Shown here piece after piece: positions 41,998 through 50,653 of a stretch of DNA of 64,000 nucleotides. The first letter of the stretch is position 1; each line of letters begins with the position of its first letter. The translations under genes were made by a program, and so were the position numbers. Below the pieces are notes generated by a model, which worked only from the letters and a program-made list of their open reading frames with translations, searched no databases and was not told the origin of the DNA. The stretch comes from Pseudomonas entomophila (GTDB taxonomy: Bacteria; Pseudomonadota; Gammaproteobacteria; Pseudomonadales; Pseudomonadaceae): positions 1 through 64,000 of the forward strand of contig NZ_JAAMQJ010000012.1 of assembly GCF_013523125.1 (NCBI RefSeq), read 5' to 3'.

Positions 41998-42977
41998 CGG
42001 CGCACTACACCTGGCAGCACACAGAGCATTTCGTAGAGCAGGTTGGCCCCCAACAGCGAGGTATTGCCGGTGGTGTCGTAGGGCGGCGAGACCTCGACCA
42101 GGTCGCAGCCTACCAGGTCCAGGCCCTGACAGCCGCGGACGATCTCCAGCGCCTGGATGGTGGTCAGCCCGCCCACTTCTGGGGTGCCCGTGCCCGGCGC
42201 CCAGGCCGGGTCGATGCCGTCGATGTCGAACGACAGGTACACCGGGCCGCCACCGACCTGTTCGCGGACCTCGGCCATCAACGGGGCCAGGGACCGGTGC
42301 CAGCATTCCTCGGCCTGCACGACACGGAAGCCCTGCTTGCGGCTCCAGTTGAAGTCCTCGCTGGTGTAGCCCTGGGCCCGCAGGCCGATCTGCACGACAC
42401 GATCGCTGTCGAGCAGGCCTTCTTCCTGAGCACGGCGGAAGGTGGTGCCGTGGGCGATCTTCTCGCCGAACATGTGGTCGTTGACGTCGGCATGGGCATC
42501 GATGTGCACCAGGCCGACCTTACCGTGCTTCTTGTGGATCGCCCGCAGGATCGGCAGGGTCAGGGTGTGGTCGCCGCCCAGGGTCAGCGGGATGATGCCG
42601 TGGTCGAGGATGCGGTCGTATTCCTGCTCGATGATGCGGACGGCGTCGAGCAGGTTGAAGGTATTGATCGGGATGTCGCCGATGTCGGCGACGTTCAGCG
42701 AGTCGAAGGGTGCCGCGCCGGTGGCCATGTTGTAGGGGCGGATCATCACCGACTCGGCGCGGATCTGCCGAGGACCGAAGCGGGTGCCGGAGCGCAGCGA
42801 TGTGCCGATGTCCAGAGGGATGCCGACGAAGGCCGCGTCGAGTTGGTTCAAGGCCTCGGGGGTCTGCACGTGGGGCAGGCGAAGCATGGTGGCGATGCCG
42901 CCGAAACGGGGCATGTCGTTGCCGCCCAAAGGCTGGTGGAGGGACTGATCCACGGGTGGCCTCACTTTTGTTGTCAT
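41994..42977 (-). CDS. gbuA: GbuA, guanidinobutyrase (arginase/agmatinase family)
   Basis: 327-aa ureohydrolase that splits 4-guanidinobutyrate into urea and 4-aminobutyrate in the cytoplasm. Manganese ligands are all visible: LGGDHTLT (His137), HIDAHADVND (Asp160, His162, Asp164) and SFDIDGIDPA (Asp251, Asp253). The segments GGNDMPRFGGIATMLRLPHVQ and SLNVADIGDIPINTFNLLDAVRIIEQEYDRIL match GbuA rather than agmatinase SpeB. The best start is the ATG at 42977. First gene of the minus-strand operon, divergent from the LysR gene; a dyad operator lies between. Confidence 0.92.
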   Translation of the reverse strand: MTTKVRPPVDQSLHQPLGGNDMPRFGGIATMLRLPHVQTPEALNQLDAAFVGIPLDIGTSLRSGTRFGPRQIRAESVMIRPYNMATGAAPFDSLNVADIGDIPINTFNLLDAVRIIEQEYDRILDHGIIPLTLGGDHTLTLPILRAIHKKHGKVGLVHIDAHADVNDHMFGEKIAHGTTFRRAQEEGLLDSDRVVQIGLRAQGYTSEDFNWSRKQGFRVVQAEECWHRSLAPLMAEVREQVGGGPVYLSFDIDGIDPAWAPGTGTPEVGGLTTIQALEIVRGCQGLDLVGCDLVEVSPPYDTTGNTSLLGANLLYEMLCVLPGVVRR

Positions 42978-43035
42978 TGATGTGCGGCCATTCTGGTAAC
43001 GCGTGGCAGGCAAAAGAATCGCTGGCGGCAAAAAG

Positions 43036-43059
43036 ATAGTTCAGAGATTTCTAAACTAT
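43036..43059. promoter_or_regulatory. Candidate GbuR operator
   Basis: 24-bp dyad: ATAGTTCAGAGA (43036-43047) and TTTCTAAACTAT (43048-43059), whose arms match at 10 of 12 positions. It contains T-N11-A spacings and sits midway between divergent gbuA and gbuR, as expected for a LysR-type activator. Confidence 0.65.
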
Positions 43060-43167
43060 TGTCCGGGTGGCTTTTACCAGTGCCCCGTCCTGGCGCTTGC
43101 CTCATGCGCCTACCGCGACACCGTCGACTGCTCTTAGAATGGCACCGTCCATTTGCCCGGAGCCCCC

Positions 43168-44046
43168 ATGTCCTCGCCGCTGACCGACCTCAAACTGCTG
43201 CGCATCTTCGCCAGTGTGGTACGCCATCAGGGCTTCGCGGCCGCCCAGCACGAGCTCAATCTGTCGACGTCGGCCATCAGCACTTACATGAGCCAATTGG
43301 AAACCCAGCTCGGTATCGTACTGTGTCACCGCGGCCGAGGGGGCTTCAGCCTGACCAGCAAGGGCGAGCTCTTTCACCAGGAAACCCTGCGCCTGCTGGC
43401 CGAATTCGAGGGCTTCGAGCGCTACAGCGCCGCGCTCAAGGGCGAGCTGCGCGGCACCTTGAACCTGGGTGTGCTCGACTCCACCGTCACCGATCCGGCG
43501 CTGCCGCTGGCCGATGTGATCGGTGCCTACAGCCAGGAGCATCCTGCGGTGCACCTGCACCTGAGCGTGCTGAGCCCGGCGCAGTTGCAACTGGGGGTGC
43601 AGGAGAACCGGCTGGACCTGGCCATCGGCGCGTTCTCGATCCGCATGAACGGGCTCATCTACCAGCCCTTGTACCGTGAACAGCACTGGCTCTACTGCAG
43701 CGACCGCCATCCGTTGTTCGACCAGCCACGCATCTCTCCCGACACCATCACCCAGCAACGGATGGTCGGGCGTGGCTACTGGAGCCAGGCCGAGCTGGCC
43801 CGGCACGGCTTCAAGCACAGCGCGGCGACGGTGGAGTCGATGGAGGCGCAGATGATCCTGGTGCTGTCCGGCGCCTACATCGGCTACATGCCGGAGCACT
43901 ATGCGCAGACCTGGGTCGAACAGAAACGGCTCAAGGTGCTGGTGCCGGCGACCTTCGGTTACCAGGCACCGTTTTCCCTGGCGATACGGCGGGGCAGGGC
44001 GCGCGAGCCGTTGATCCAGAGCTTTCGCGATCGGCTCAAGGGATGA
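43168..44046 (+). CDS. gbuR: GbuR, LysR-type regulator of guanidinobutyrate use
   Basis: 292-aa LysR-family regulator. Seen: N-terminal helix-turn-helix (LKLLRIFASVVRHQGFAAAQHELNLSTSAISTYMSQLETQLGIVLCHRGRGGFSLTSKG, about residues 7-65), then the effector domain (LNLGVLDSTVTDPALPLADVIGAY). Divergent from gbuA with a dyad between, matching the gbuA-gbuR pair of P. aeruginosa, where GbuR activates in response to guanidinobutyrate. I start at the ATG at 43168 because MSSPLTDLKLLRIF is the normal LysR beginning. Confidence 0.85.
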   Translation: MSSPLTDLKLLRIFASVVRHQGFAAAQHELNLSTSAISTYMSQLETQLGIVLCHRGRGGFSLTSKGELFHQETLRLLAEFEGFERYSAALKGELRGTLNLGVLDSTVTDPALPLADVIGAYSQEHPAVHLHLSVLSPAQLQLGVQENRLDLAIGAFSIRMNGLIYQPLYREQHWLYCSDRHPLFDQPRISPDTITQQRMVGRGYWSQAELARHGFKHSAATVESMEAQMILVLSGAYIGYMPEHYAQTWVEQKRLKVLVPATFGYQAPFSLAIRRGRAREPLIQSFRDRLKG

Positions 44047-44136
44047 CGCGGTGAGCGACGGCGGCCAGCGCCCGTGCGTCCATGCCGGGCATGCGCACAG
44101 CCTGGTACCCCGCTGGTCTGCCCTCGTGCTCCTGGC

Positions 44137-44895
44137 TCAAGCGGTTGGCCAGTTCACCGCCGGCAACGCTTCGAAGGCAGGGCGTGCGAACAGGTAGCCC
44201 TGGAACAGGACGATCCCCAGCCGCTGCAATTCCTTCATCTCGGCGAGGGTCTCCACGCCTTCGGCCACCGCCTGGATCTGCAAGGCCTTGCAGACCCCGA
44301 CGATGCCTTCCACGATCGCCTGGCGCACACGGTCGGTGTCGATGTTGCGCACCAGGGCCATGTCCAGCTTGATGATGTCCGGCTGGAATTCGGCCAGCAG
44401 GTTCAGACCGGAGTAGCCTGCACCGAAGTCGTCGATGGCGGTCTTGAACTGGCGACGCTGGTACTCGTGCACGATGCTCTTGAGGTGTTCCTTGTCGGTC
44501 AGCTCCTCTTGCTCGGTGATCTCGAAGATGATCCGCTCGGTCGGGAAGCCGAAGCGCCGTGCCGCCGCCAAGGTGGCACGCAGGCAATTGGCGGCCTGAT
44601 AGACCGCGTTGGGTAGAAAGTTGATGCTCAGCAGGCAGGGGATCTGTAGGCGCGCCGCCAGCTCGATCGCCTTGATCCGGCAGGCCTGGTCGAAGGCATA
44701 ACGGTTGGTGTCGTTGACGCGCGCCAGGATGCTGGCCGCGCCGCTGCCGTCGGTGCCACGCACCAAGGCTTCGTAGGCGTAGACGCTCGAGTCGCGCAGG
44801 TCGATGATTGGCTGGAAAGCCATGCTGAACGTGAAGTCCAGTGCTTTGCCGTCGCGGCAGGAGGCACAGGCTCGCTTGTCGGAGGGTTCGCCCAT
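44137..44895 (-). CDS. Stand-alone EAL-domain c-di-GMP phosphodiesterase
   Basis: 252-aa protein that is essentially one EAL domain. Seen: AYEALVRG (EAL variant), SINFLPNAVY (Asn), FEITEQEE, IDDFGAGYSGLNLL (DDFG), IIKLDMALV (Lys), AEGVET and FQGYLFARP, so metal and catalytic residues look intact and hydrolysis of cyclic di-GMP is expected. There is no membrane segment or GGDEF domain. A short N-terminal CASCRDG might bind a metal or haem, but this is a guess. It converges with gbuR and is probably its own transcript. Confidence 0.88.
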   Translation of the reverse strand: MGEPSDKRACASCRDGKALDFTFSMAFQPIIDLRDSSVYAYEALVRGTDGSGAASILARVNDTNRYAFDQACRIKAIELAARLQIPCLLSINFLPNAVYQAANCLRATLAAARRFGFPTERIIFEITEQEELTDKEHLKSIVHEYQRRQFKTAIDDFGAGYSGLNLLAEFQPDIIKLDMALVRNIDTDRVRQAIVEGIVGVCKALQIQAVAEGVETLAEMKELQRLGIVLFQGYLFARPAFEALPAVNWPTA

Positions 44896-45239
44896 GGGAA
44901 GGTGTCCGTTGAGTCGGTGAAGAAGGTGACAGGCGCCAGCGCCGCGAGTGTTGCGCGGTCACTGCAGGGAGGCGTCGCCTGCAAGTCAGGCGGGCTGTCG
45001 AGGAGGTCGCTCACGTGCGTGCCCCAGGGGTCTTGGCGCGTCTTGTCTTTGCGGTTTGACAGGTATCGACACTTGGAGTGCGACGGTCGTCTTGCAGGTA
45101 TACAACAGAGGCTGGCAAAGCGCCATGCCTGTGGGCCGAGTGGTCCGCAACGAAAAAGCCACGGACCCGATCGCTCGAGCCCGTGGCTTTCGATTGCCTG
45201 GACAGGGCCGCTCGGCGAGCGACCGGACCCGTCAGGGCA
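44896..45239. other. Intergenic region between EAL gene and mqo
   Basis: About 340 bp. It holds the EAL gene's upstream region and the mqo terminator (45154-45190). The open plus-strand frames here read through the terminator and have no supporting features. Confidence 0.6.
45154..45190 (-). terminator. Terminator of mqo
   Basis: AAAGCCACGG/CCGTGGCTTT stem (10 bp; 45155-45164 and 45181-45190), ending in a T run on the minus strand. Confidence 0.85.
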
Positions 45240-46880
45240 TCACAGCGCCATGTCGGCCGCTGGATTGGCTTCTACCGGTGCAGACGACGAACCGTCGTAC
45301 GCCGGAACCGAGGCATCGATCACTGGCGGCGGGGTGAGCTGCAGGACCTTGGAGGTGTAGTTCCACTCTTCCTGGGTCTTGGCCGCCGAGTCGTTCAGAC
45401 GGGTGCCGTAGCTCGGCACGATCTGGTGGACCTTGGCTTGCCACTCAGGCGTGGCCAGCTTGTCCTTGAACACACGCTCCAGCACGCCCAGCATGATCGG
45501 GGCGGCAGTCGACGCACCTGGCGAGGCGCCCAGCAGGCCGGCGATGGAGCCGTCCTTCGAGGTCACCAGCTCGGTACCCAGCTTCAACACGCCACCCAGC
45601 TGCTCGTCACGCTTGATGATCTGCACGCGCTGGCCGGCTTGCCACAGACGCCAGTCTTCTTTCTTGGCGTGCGGGAAGTACTGCTGCAGGGCGGCGAAGC
45701 GGTCGTCGTCGGACTGCATCAGCTGACCGGCGAGGTATTCGACCAGCGGGTACTGGTCGATGCCCACGCGGGTCATGGGCCAGGTGTTGTGCAGGGTCAT
45801 GCTGCTCAGCAGGTCGAAGTACGAACCCTGCTTGAGGAACTTGGTCGAGAAGGTCGCGAACGGGCCAAACAGGATGACGCGCTTGCCGTCCAGCACGCGG
45901 GTGTCCAGGTGCGGCACCGACATGGGCGGCGCGCCGGTCGAGGCGATGCCGTAGGCCTTGGCCATGTGCTGCATGGCGACGGTCGGGTTCTCGGTGACCA
46001 GGAACGAACCGCCCACCGGGAAGCCGGCGTATTCCTTCGCTTCCGGGATGCCCGACTTCTGCAGCAGCTTCAGCGCGCCACCACCGGCACCGATGAACAG
46101 GAACTTGGCGTCGGTCGCGCTCTTGCTGCCGTCCTTCAGGTTCTTGTACTCGACGTGCCAGGAGCCATCATCGTTGCGGGTGATGTCCTGGACTTCGGTG
46201 GACAGCTTCAGGTCGAAGTTGTCCTTGGTCTTGAGGTGGCCGACGAACTGACGGGTGATCTCGCCGAAGTTCACGTCGGTGCCGATCGGCGTCCAGGTCA
46301 CGGCCAGCTTCTGGTTCGGGTCACGCCCTTCCATCATCAGCGGGACCCACTTGGCGATCTGCGCGTGGTCTTCGGAGTATTGCATCGGGCGGAACAGCGG
46401 GCTCGCCTGCAGCGCTTCGTAGCGCTTCTTCAGGAAGCGGATGTTGTCGTCGCCCCAGACGAAGCTCATGTGCGGCGTCGAGTTGATGAACGAGCGCGGG
46501 TTCTTCAGGACGTTGTTACGCACCTGCCAGGACCAGAACTGACGGGAGATCTGGAACGACTCGTTGATCTCGACGGCCTTGGAGATGTTGATGTTGCCGT
46601 CTTTGTCTTCCGGGGTGTAGTTCAGTTCGGCCAGGGCCGAGTGACCGGTGCCGGCGTTGTTCCAGCCGTTCGAACTCTCTTCGGCGACGCCGTCCAGACG
46701 CTCGATCATTTCCATCGACCAGCTCGGTTCCAGCTCGCTGAGCCAGATACCCAGGGTCGAACTCATGATGCCGCCGCCTACCAGCAGGACGTCGACTTTC
46801 TTGGTCTCGTCAGCATGGGCCTGCATGAAGCCCGCGACAACGGCCAGGCCCAACAGGGTCTTGCTTGCCTTCTTGAACAT
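45240..46880 (-). CDS. mqo: Malate:quinone oxidoreductase
   Basis: 546-aa FAD-dependent Mqo that oxidises malate to oxaloacetate and reduces quinone at the inner membrane, replacing or backing up malate dehydrogenase. Seen: a signal-like hydrophobic N-terminus ([17 protein letters not shown]), FAD motif [23 protein letters not shown] near residue 30, and the family block [32 protein letters not shown]. The hydrophobic N-terminus is longer than in E. coli Mqo and occurs in some Pseudomonas paralogues. A stand-alone gene with a Cra-like palindrome upstream. Confidence 0.93.
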   Translation of the reverse strand: MFKKASKTLLGLAVVAGFMQAHADETKKVDVLLVGGGIMSSTLGIWLSELEPSWSMEMIERLDGVAEESSNGWNNAGTGHSALAELNYTPEDKDGNINISKAVEINESFQISRQFWSWQVRNNVLKNPRSFINSTPHMSFVWGDDNIRFLKKRYEALQASPLFRPMQYSEDHAQIAKWVPLMMEGRDPNQKLAVTWTPIGTDVNFGEITRQFVGHLKTKDNFDLKLSTEVQDITRNDDGSWHVEYKNLKDGSKSATDAKFLFIGAGGGALKLLQKSGIPEAKEYAGFPVGGSFLVTENPTVAMQHMAKAYGIASTGAPPMSVPHLDTRVLDGKRVILFGPFATFSTKFLKQGSYFDLLSSMTLHNTWPMTRVGIDQYPLVEYLAGQLMQSDDDRFAALQQYFPHAKKEDWRLWQAGQRVQIIKRDEQLGGVLKLGTELVTSKDGSIAGLLGASPGASTAAPIMLGVLERVFKDKLATPEWQAKVHQIVPSYGTRLNDSAAKTQEEWNYTSKVLQLTPPPVIDASVPAYDGSSSAPVEANPAADMAL

Positions 46881-47273
46881 TGAATTATCCAGTACCGTAC
46901 GTTATCCACCCGCCGCTCTCTCGATAGATCCCTGCAGGCCTGGTAAGCGCTGGCACGGTCTGACAGTCGAGTGCGACGATCGGTGGTCTTCAGGAGCGAT
47001 TGCTCAGCCCCAATGGGTAATGTCTTCAGCGCTGGCTTTTTATAGGGATGGATTCAGCGGCTTGAGCAACATGAACGCCTGCCCGCCGGCCATCCTGGCA
47101 AGTCAAGGCTTTGAAACGTTTCAGCCATTGTAACCGAATTATTCCACCCATCAAATTTTAGGGGGCGACGTCAAGACGACAGGTTGCCTCAGGGGGTAGG
47201 TCTTTTCCGATCAACCTATCCGCATGTGCCATGAGCATGGCTCTGGCACAGGCTGGTTGTCTTGCGCCAGGGC
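46881..47273. other. mqo upstream region
   Basis: About 390 bp with no gene. It holds the mqo promoter region and the palindrome at 47112-47123; nothing else stands out. Confidence 0.6.
47112..47123. promoter_or_regulatory. Cra/FruR-like palindrome TGAAACGTTTCA
   Basis: Perfect 12-bp palindrome about 230 bp before mqo. It fits the consensus of LacI-family regulators of the Cra/FruR group (E. coli TGAATCGTTTCA) and differs from the PtxS box by lacking the central CG pair. The target gene is uncertain. Confidence 0.5.
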
Positions 47274-47492
47274 TCAATGGCACGTCTGGGTCTGCCCGAG
47301 TATCTGCTCCAGGCGTTCGTAGATGGCCTGCAGATCGTTCGCTGCCGCCAGCAGTTGCTCATGGTGCGCGCTGCCCGGATGCACGCGCGTGATCTTGCGG
47401 GTCAGGAACTGGGCACAGGTCAGGTGTTCGGCCGCGTAGATGAGCAGGTCTTCGAACGAAGGGGTAGGTGGGTCCGGTACGATCTTCAGCAT
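47274..47492 (-). CDS. Small Pseudomonas-specific protein (DUF3077/DUF6124 type)
   Basis: 72-aa protein beginning MLKIVPDPPTPSFEDLLIYAAEHLTCAQFL, a pattern of a Pseudomonas-restricted family of small proteins of unknown role, often present in many copies per genome. The rest is helical (AANDLQAIYERLEQIL). The start at 47492 is preceded by GAGGAGCC. Function unknown. Confidence 0.7.
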   Translation of the reverse strand: MLKIVPDPPTPSFEDLLIYAAEHLTCAQFLTRKITRVHPGSAHHEQLLAAANDLQAIYERLEQILGQTQTCH

Positions 47493-47670
47493 GCTAAGGC
47501 TCCTCGTCAGGTGGAGCTGCCACACGGCTGCTGTCAAACATGGGAGGTGGCAGCTGTACGCGGGTTGACAGACCGAGGACGAAGAGAGACCCGGCGCACA
47601 CGAGGTGCCCCACGTACACCTGCCATAACGGCGAGTACATGCATCTCTTCGAGCAAAACGGCCTGTCACA

Positions 47671-47696
47671 ACCGGTCGCCAACATCAGCGACCGGT
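47671..47696. repeat. Perfect 9-bp inverted repeat ACCGGTCGC/GCGACCGGT
   Basis: Arms at 47671-47679 and 47688-47696 with an 8-nt spacer. No T tract. Candidate operator or hairpin; role unknown. Confidence 0.7.
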
Positions 47697-47811
47697 CGAG
47701 ACTAGGAGGGCGCAGGGCTCAATGCAACGGCATATGTACGAGCCGAGCATATTTGGGAAAAGGCCTACGACGAATAGGGAAAATCTGAAGGCTTTGTTGC
47801 CATTTTCCCTG

Positions 47812-47827
47812 TGTTCCACGTGAAACA
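47812..47827. promoter_or_regulatory. Candidate parS (ParB-binding centromere)
   Basis: TGTTCCACGTGAAACA fits the bacterial parS consensus TGTTNCACGTGAAACA at every position. Just before it is the inverted repeat AGGGAAAAT/ATTTTCCCT (47776-47784 and 47802-47810). If used, ParB would load here and help segregate this part of the chromosome. Confidence 0.8.
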
Positions 47828-47871
47828 TAAACCCAGGAAGGACAGGGCGCCCTGGGGAAGACAGGCGCTCA

Positions 47872-48498
47872 TCAGGCGCGAACGTAGACCCAGGCGGTCA
47901 GGCCCGAGGCCAAGGTGACGGCAACGCGGACGTAGTCCGACACTTCATAATCGTCGGCCGCCGCGAGTTCTTCGCTCGAGATCTGGAAGACCATGCCGCT
48001 GACGCTGGCGTCGGGCGCGTCGCTCGGGAACACGATGGGATGACGGGACTTTCCACTGGTCGCGACGACGGCCGGATCGGTGATCTCTACCCAGTCCTGC
48101 CGGTAACCCAGCATGCGGTCTTCCTGACCCGTGAGCTCCCGCCCGAACTTGGCCAGTTGCACGGCTTTGTCCTGAAGCGTGCCATAGGAGAACAGCAGCT
48201 CGGGGTAGAGGGCCGACGGCGTCAACTCGGCAGCGGCTGCGCCAGGGGTGGGCTGAAGGCGGACCTCGAGGGCGGCCACCTGCTGCTCCAGGGCTTCCAG
48301 CCTGGCTCGCGTACGGTTCAAGACGACCATCTGGCTGTCGAACTCTTCACGGCTGACCAGTTCCAGTTTGCTGAAGGCACTCTGCATCAGGGCCTTGAAC
48401 TGACCTTCGAGTTCGGCGCGAGGACGGGCCCCCTCACCGTTGAACAGGCGCGACGCCTGGTCGCTGAGGACATCGAGAAAGGCTTTGGGCGCGAGCAT
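47872..48498 (-). CDS. UbiK (BMFP) domain fused to a gamma-glutamylcyclotransferase-like domain
   Basis: 208-aa protein with two normally separate parts. Residues 1-82 are a UbiK/YqiC accessory factor: amphipathic LAPKAFLDVLSDQASRLFNGEG, then coiled coil REEFDSQMVVLNRTRARLEALEQQVAALEVRL. After a short alanine/proline linker (83-97), residues 98-208 are AIG2/GGCT-like: LFSYGTLQDKAVQLAKFGRELTG... to MVFQISSEELAAADDYEVSDYVRV with a possible catalytic glutamate. UbiK assists ubiquinone synthesis; GGCT-like proteins act on gamma-glutamyl compounds. The frame is continuous with no sign of a stop between the parts. Divergent from glnK. Confidence 0.8.
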   Translation of the reverse strand: MLAPKAFLDVLSDQASRLFNGEGARPRAELEGQFKALMQSAFSKLELVSREEFDSQMVVLNRTRARLEALEQQVAALEVRLQPTPGAAAAELTPSALYPELLFSYGTLQDKAVQLAKFGRELTGQEDRMLGYRQDWVEITDPAVVATSGKSRHPIVFPSDAPDASVSGMVFQISSEELAAADDYEVSDYVRVAVTLASGLTAWVYVRA

Positions 48499-48595
48499 GG
48501 GGCAACGTTCCGCGGAAGGTGAATAGAGCCTCAGTGTAGCACGAGGCGATGCAGCGCCAGGCGTGCACGCTTTTCGAGCATACCCGGCAGCTGGG

Positions 48596-48614
48596 GCGCA
48601 CCGAAGCTGTGCGC
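48596..48614. promoter_or_regulatory. NtrC-type binding site
   Basis: GCGCACCGAAGCTGTGCGC has 6-bp perfect arms and contains GCAC-N7-GTGC, the NtrC site pattern. It lies about 100 bp upstream of the expected start point of the sigma-54 promoter at 48687. Confidence 0.65.
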
Positions 48615-48686
48615 ACTGATGGCAGATTGCTCATGCAGGAGGTGAAAGCGTATGGCAACTGGCTGTTTTGAAAGGTCTTTGCGAAG

Positions 48687-48703
48687 TTGGCAAGAAACCT
48701 GCA
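48687..48703 (+). promoter_or_regulatory. Sigma-54 promoter of glnK-amtB
   Basis: TTGGCAAGAAACCTGCA has the -24 GG and -12 GC at the right spacing for RpoN. With the NtrC-like site upstream it explains nitrogen-limitation control of glnK-amtB. Confidence 0.75.
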
Positions 48704-48889
48704 AAACCTTCGTCAGGGCATGCACTGATGCGGCTCTCGAACACCGTACGGAGGCGCATCGGGCCAAGCATGTCTTGTCACCGGGCATGCCGCAGGTGGG
48801 CACGAGGATACCGTCGAGGATGCGTTACAAAGCCATGCGCTGCGCTTAGACTGGCCACGGGTTTGTTTTCCTGGGGCAAGTCCACCTAA

Positions 48890-49243
<354 letters not shown>

Positions 49244-49285
49244 CCTAGCGCCTCACCAAACCCCAACGCCCCAGGAGAAAACAAC

Positions 49286-50608
49286 ATGACTCTGCGCACG
49301 ATCGCAGGGCTAGGCGCCCTATTGTCCCTCGTAATGCCTGGGCTGGCCCTGGCCGAGGACGCCCCCCCTGTTCTGAACTCCGGCGACACCGCCTGGATGC
49401 TCACGGCCACGGCCCTGGTGCTGTTCATGACCATCCCGGGGCTGGCGCTGTTCTACGGCGGCATGGTGCGCTCCAAGAACGTGCTGTCGGTGATGATGCA
49501 ATGCTTCGCCATCACCGGCCTGATGAGCATTCTGTGGATGGTCTACGGCTACAGCCTGGCCTTCGACACCACCGGCATGGAAAAGGGCGTGCTCAACGCC
49601 AGCTCCTTCGTCGGTGGACTGTCCAAGGCTTTCCTGGCGGGTGTCACGCCCCAGAGCCTGACCGCCTCGTTCCCCGAGCCGGTGTTCATCACCTTCCAGA
49701 TGACCTTCGCCATCATCACCCCCGCGCTGATCGTCGGTGCCTTCGCCGAGCGCATGAAGTTCTCGGCGATGCTGGTGTTCATGACCGCCTGGTTCACCCT
49801 GGTGTATGCGCCCATCGCACACATGGTCTGGGGCGGCGACGGTGCCCTGATGTGGGACTGGGGCGTCCTCGACTTCGCCGGGGGCACTGTGGTGCACATC
49901 AACGCCGGTATCGCCGGCCTGGTGGCTTGCGTGGTCCTGGGCAAGCGCAAGGGTTTCCCGACCACGCCCATGGCGCCGCACAACCTGGGCTACACCCTGA
50001 TGGGCGCCGCCATGCTGTGGATCGGCTGGTTCGGATTCAACGCAGGCTCCGCCGCCGCCGCCAACGGCACGGCTGGCATGGCCATGCTGGTGACCCAGAT
50101 CGCCACGGCCGCCGCTGCCCTGAGCTGGATGTTCGCCGAGTGGATCGGCCACGGTAAGCCAAGCGCACTGGGCATCGCGTCCGGGGTGGTGGCCGGGTTG
50201 GTGGCGATCACGCCAGCGGCCGGTACGGTCGGCCCGATGGGCGCCCTGGTGATCGGCCTGGTGTCCGGGGTGGTCTGCTACTTCTGTGCCACCCGCCTCA
50301 AGCGCGCGCTGGGCTACGACGACTCTCTCGATGCCTTCGGTGTGCACGGCGTGGGCGGTATCGTCGGCGCGATCCTTACCGGCGCGTTCGCAGCCCCCGC
50401 GCTGGGCGGTTTCGGCGAGGTGCAGGACATCGCCCTGCAACTGTGGATTCAGACCAAGGGCGTGCTCGTCACCGTGGTCTACACCGCCGTGGTGACCTAC
50501 GTGATCCTCAAGGTGGTCGATTGGACGATGGGCCTGCGGGTCAGTGAAGAAGACGAGTCGGTCGGTCTCGACCTGGCTCAGCACAACGAGCGTGGCTACA
50601 ACCTGTAA
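49286..50608 (+). CDS. amtB: AmtB, ammonium transporter
   Basis: 440-aa Amt-family trimeric channel. A cleavable signal (MTLRTIAGLGALLSLVMPGLALA) is followed by eleven membrane segments. Seen: FYGGMVRSKNVLSVMMQ, the pore histidine regions PIAHMVWGGDG and FGVHGVGGIVGAILTG, and a C-terminal cytoplasmic tail for GlnK binding (DWTMGLRVSEEDESVGLD). It imports ammonium under nitrogen limitation. AGGAGAAAAC precedes the ATG. Confidence 0.96.
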   Translation: MTLRTIAGLGALLSLVMPGLALAEDAPPVLNSGDTAWMLTATALVLFMTIPGLALFYGGMVRSKNVLSVMMQCFAITGLMSILWMVYGYSLAFDTTGMEKGVLNASSFVGGLSKAFLAGVTPQSLTASFPEPVFITFQMTFAIITPALIVGAFAERMKFSAMLVFMTAWFTLVYAPIAHMVWGGDGALMWDWGVLDFAGGTVVHINAGIAGLVACVVLGKRKGFPTTPMAPHNLGYTLMGAAMLWIGWFGFNAGSAAAANGTAGMAMLVTQIATAAAALSWMFAEWIGHGKPSALGIASGVVAGLVAITPAAGTVGPMGALVIGLVSGVVCYFCATRLKRALGYDDSLDAFGVHGVGGIVGAILTGAFAAPALGGFGEVQDIALQLWIQTKGVLVTVVYTAVVTYVILKVVDWTMGLRVSEEDESVGLDLAQHNERGYNL

Positions 50609-50629
50609 GCGCACGCAGCGTGTCCATGT

Positions 50630-50653
50630 GCCCGGCTTGCCCGGGCATTTTTT
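50630..50653 (+). terminator. Terminator of glnK-amtB
   Basis: GCCCGG/CCGGGC stem (50630-50635 and 50641-50646) with a CTTGC loop and a following T6 tract. Confidence 0.85.

Larger units (their letters stand above)
47493..47871. other. Intergenic region with palindromes and candidate parS
   Basis: About 380 bp without a supported gene. It holds a 9-bp inverted repeat (47671-47696), a second 9-bp inverted repeat (47776-47810) and directly after it a parS-like site (47812-47827). Confidence 0.65.
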
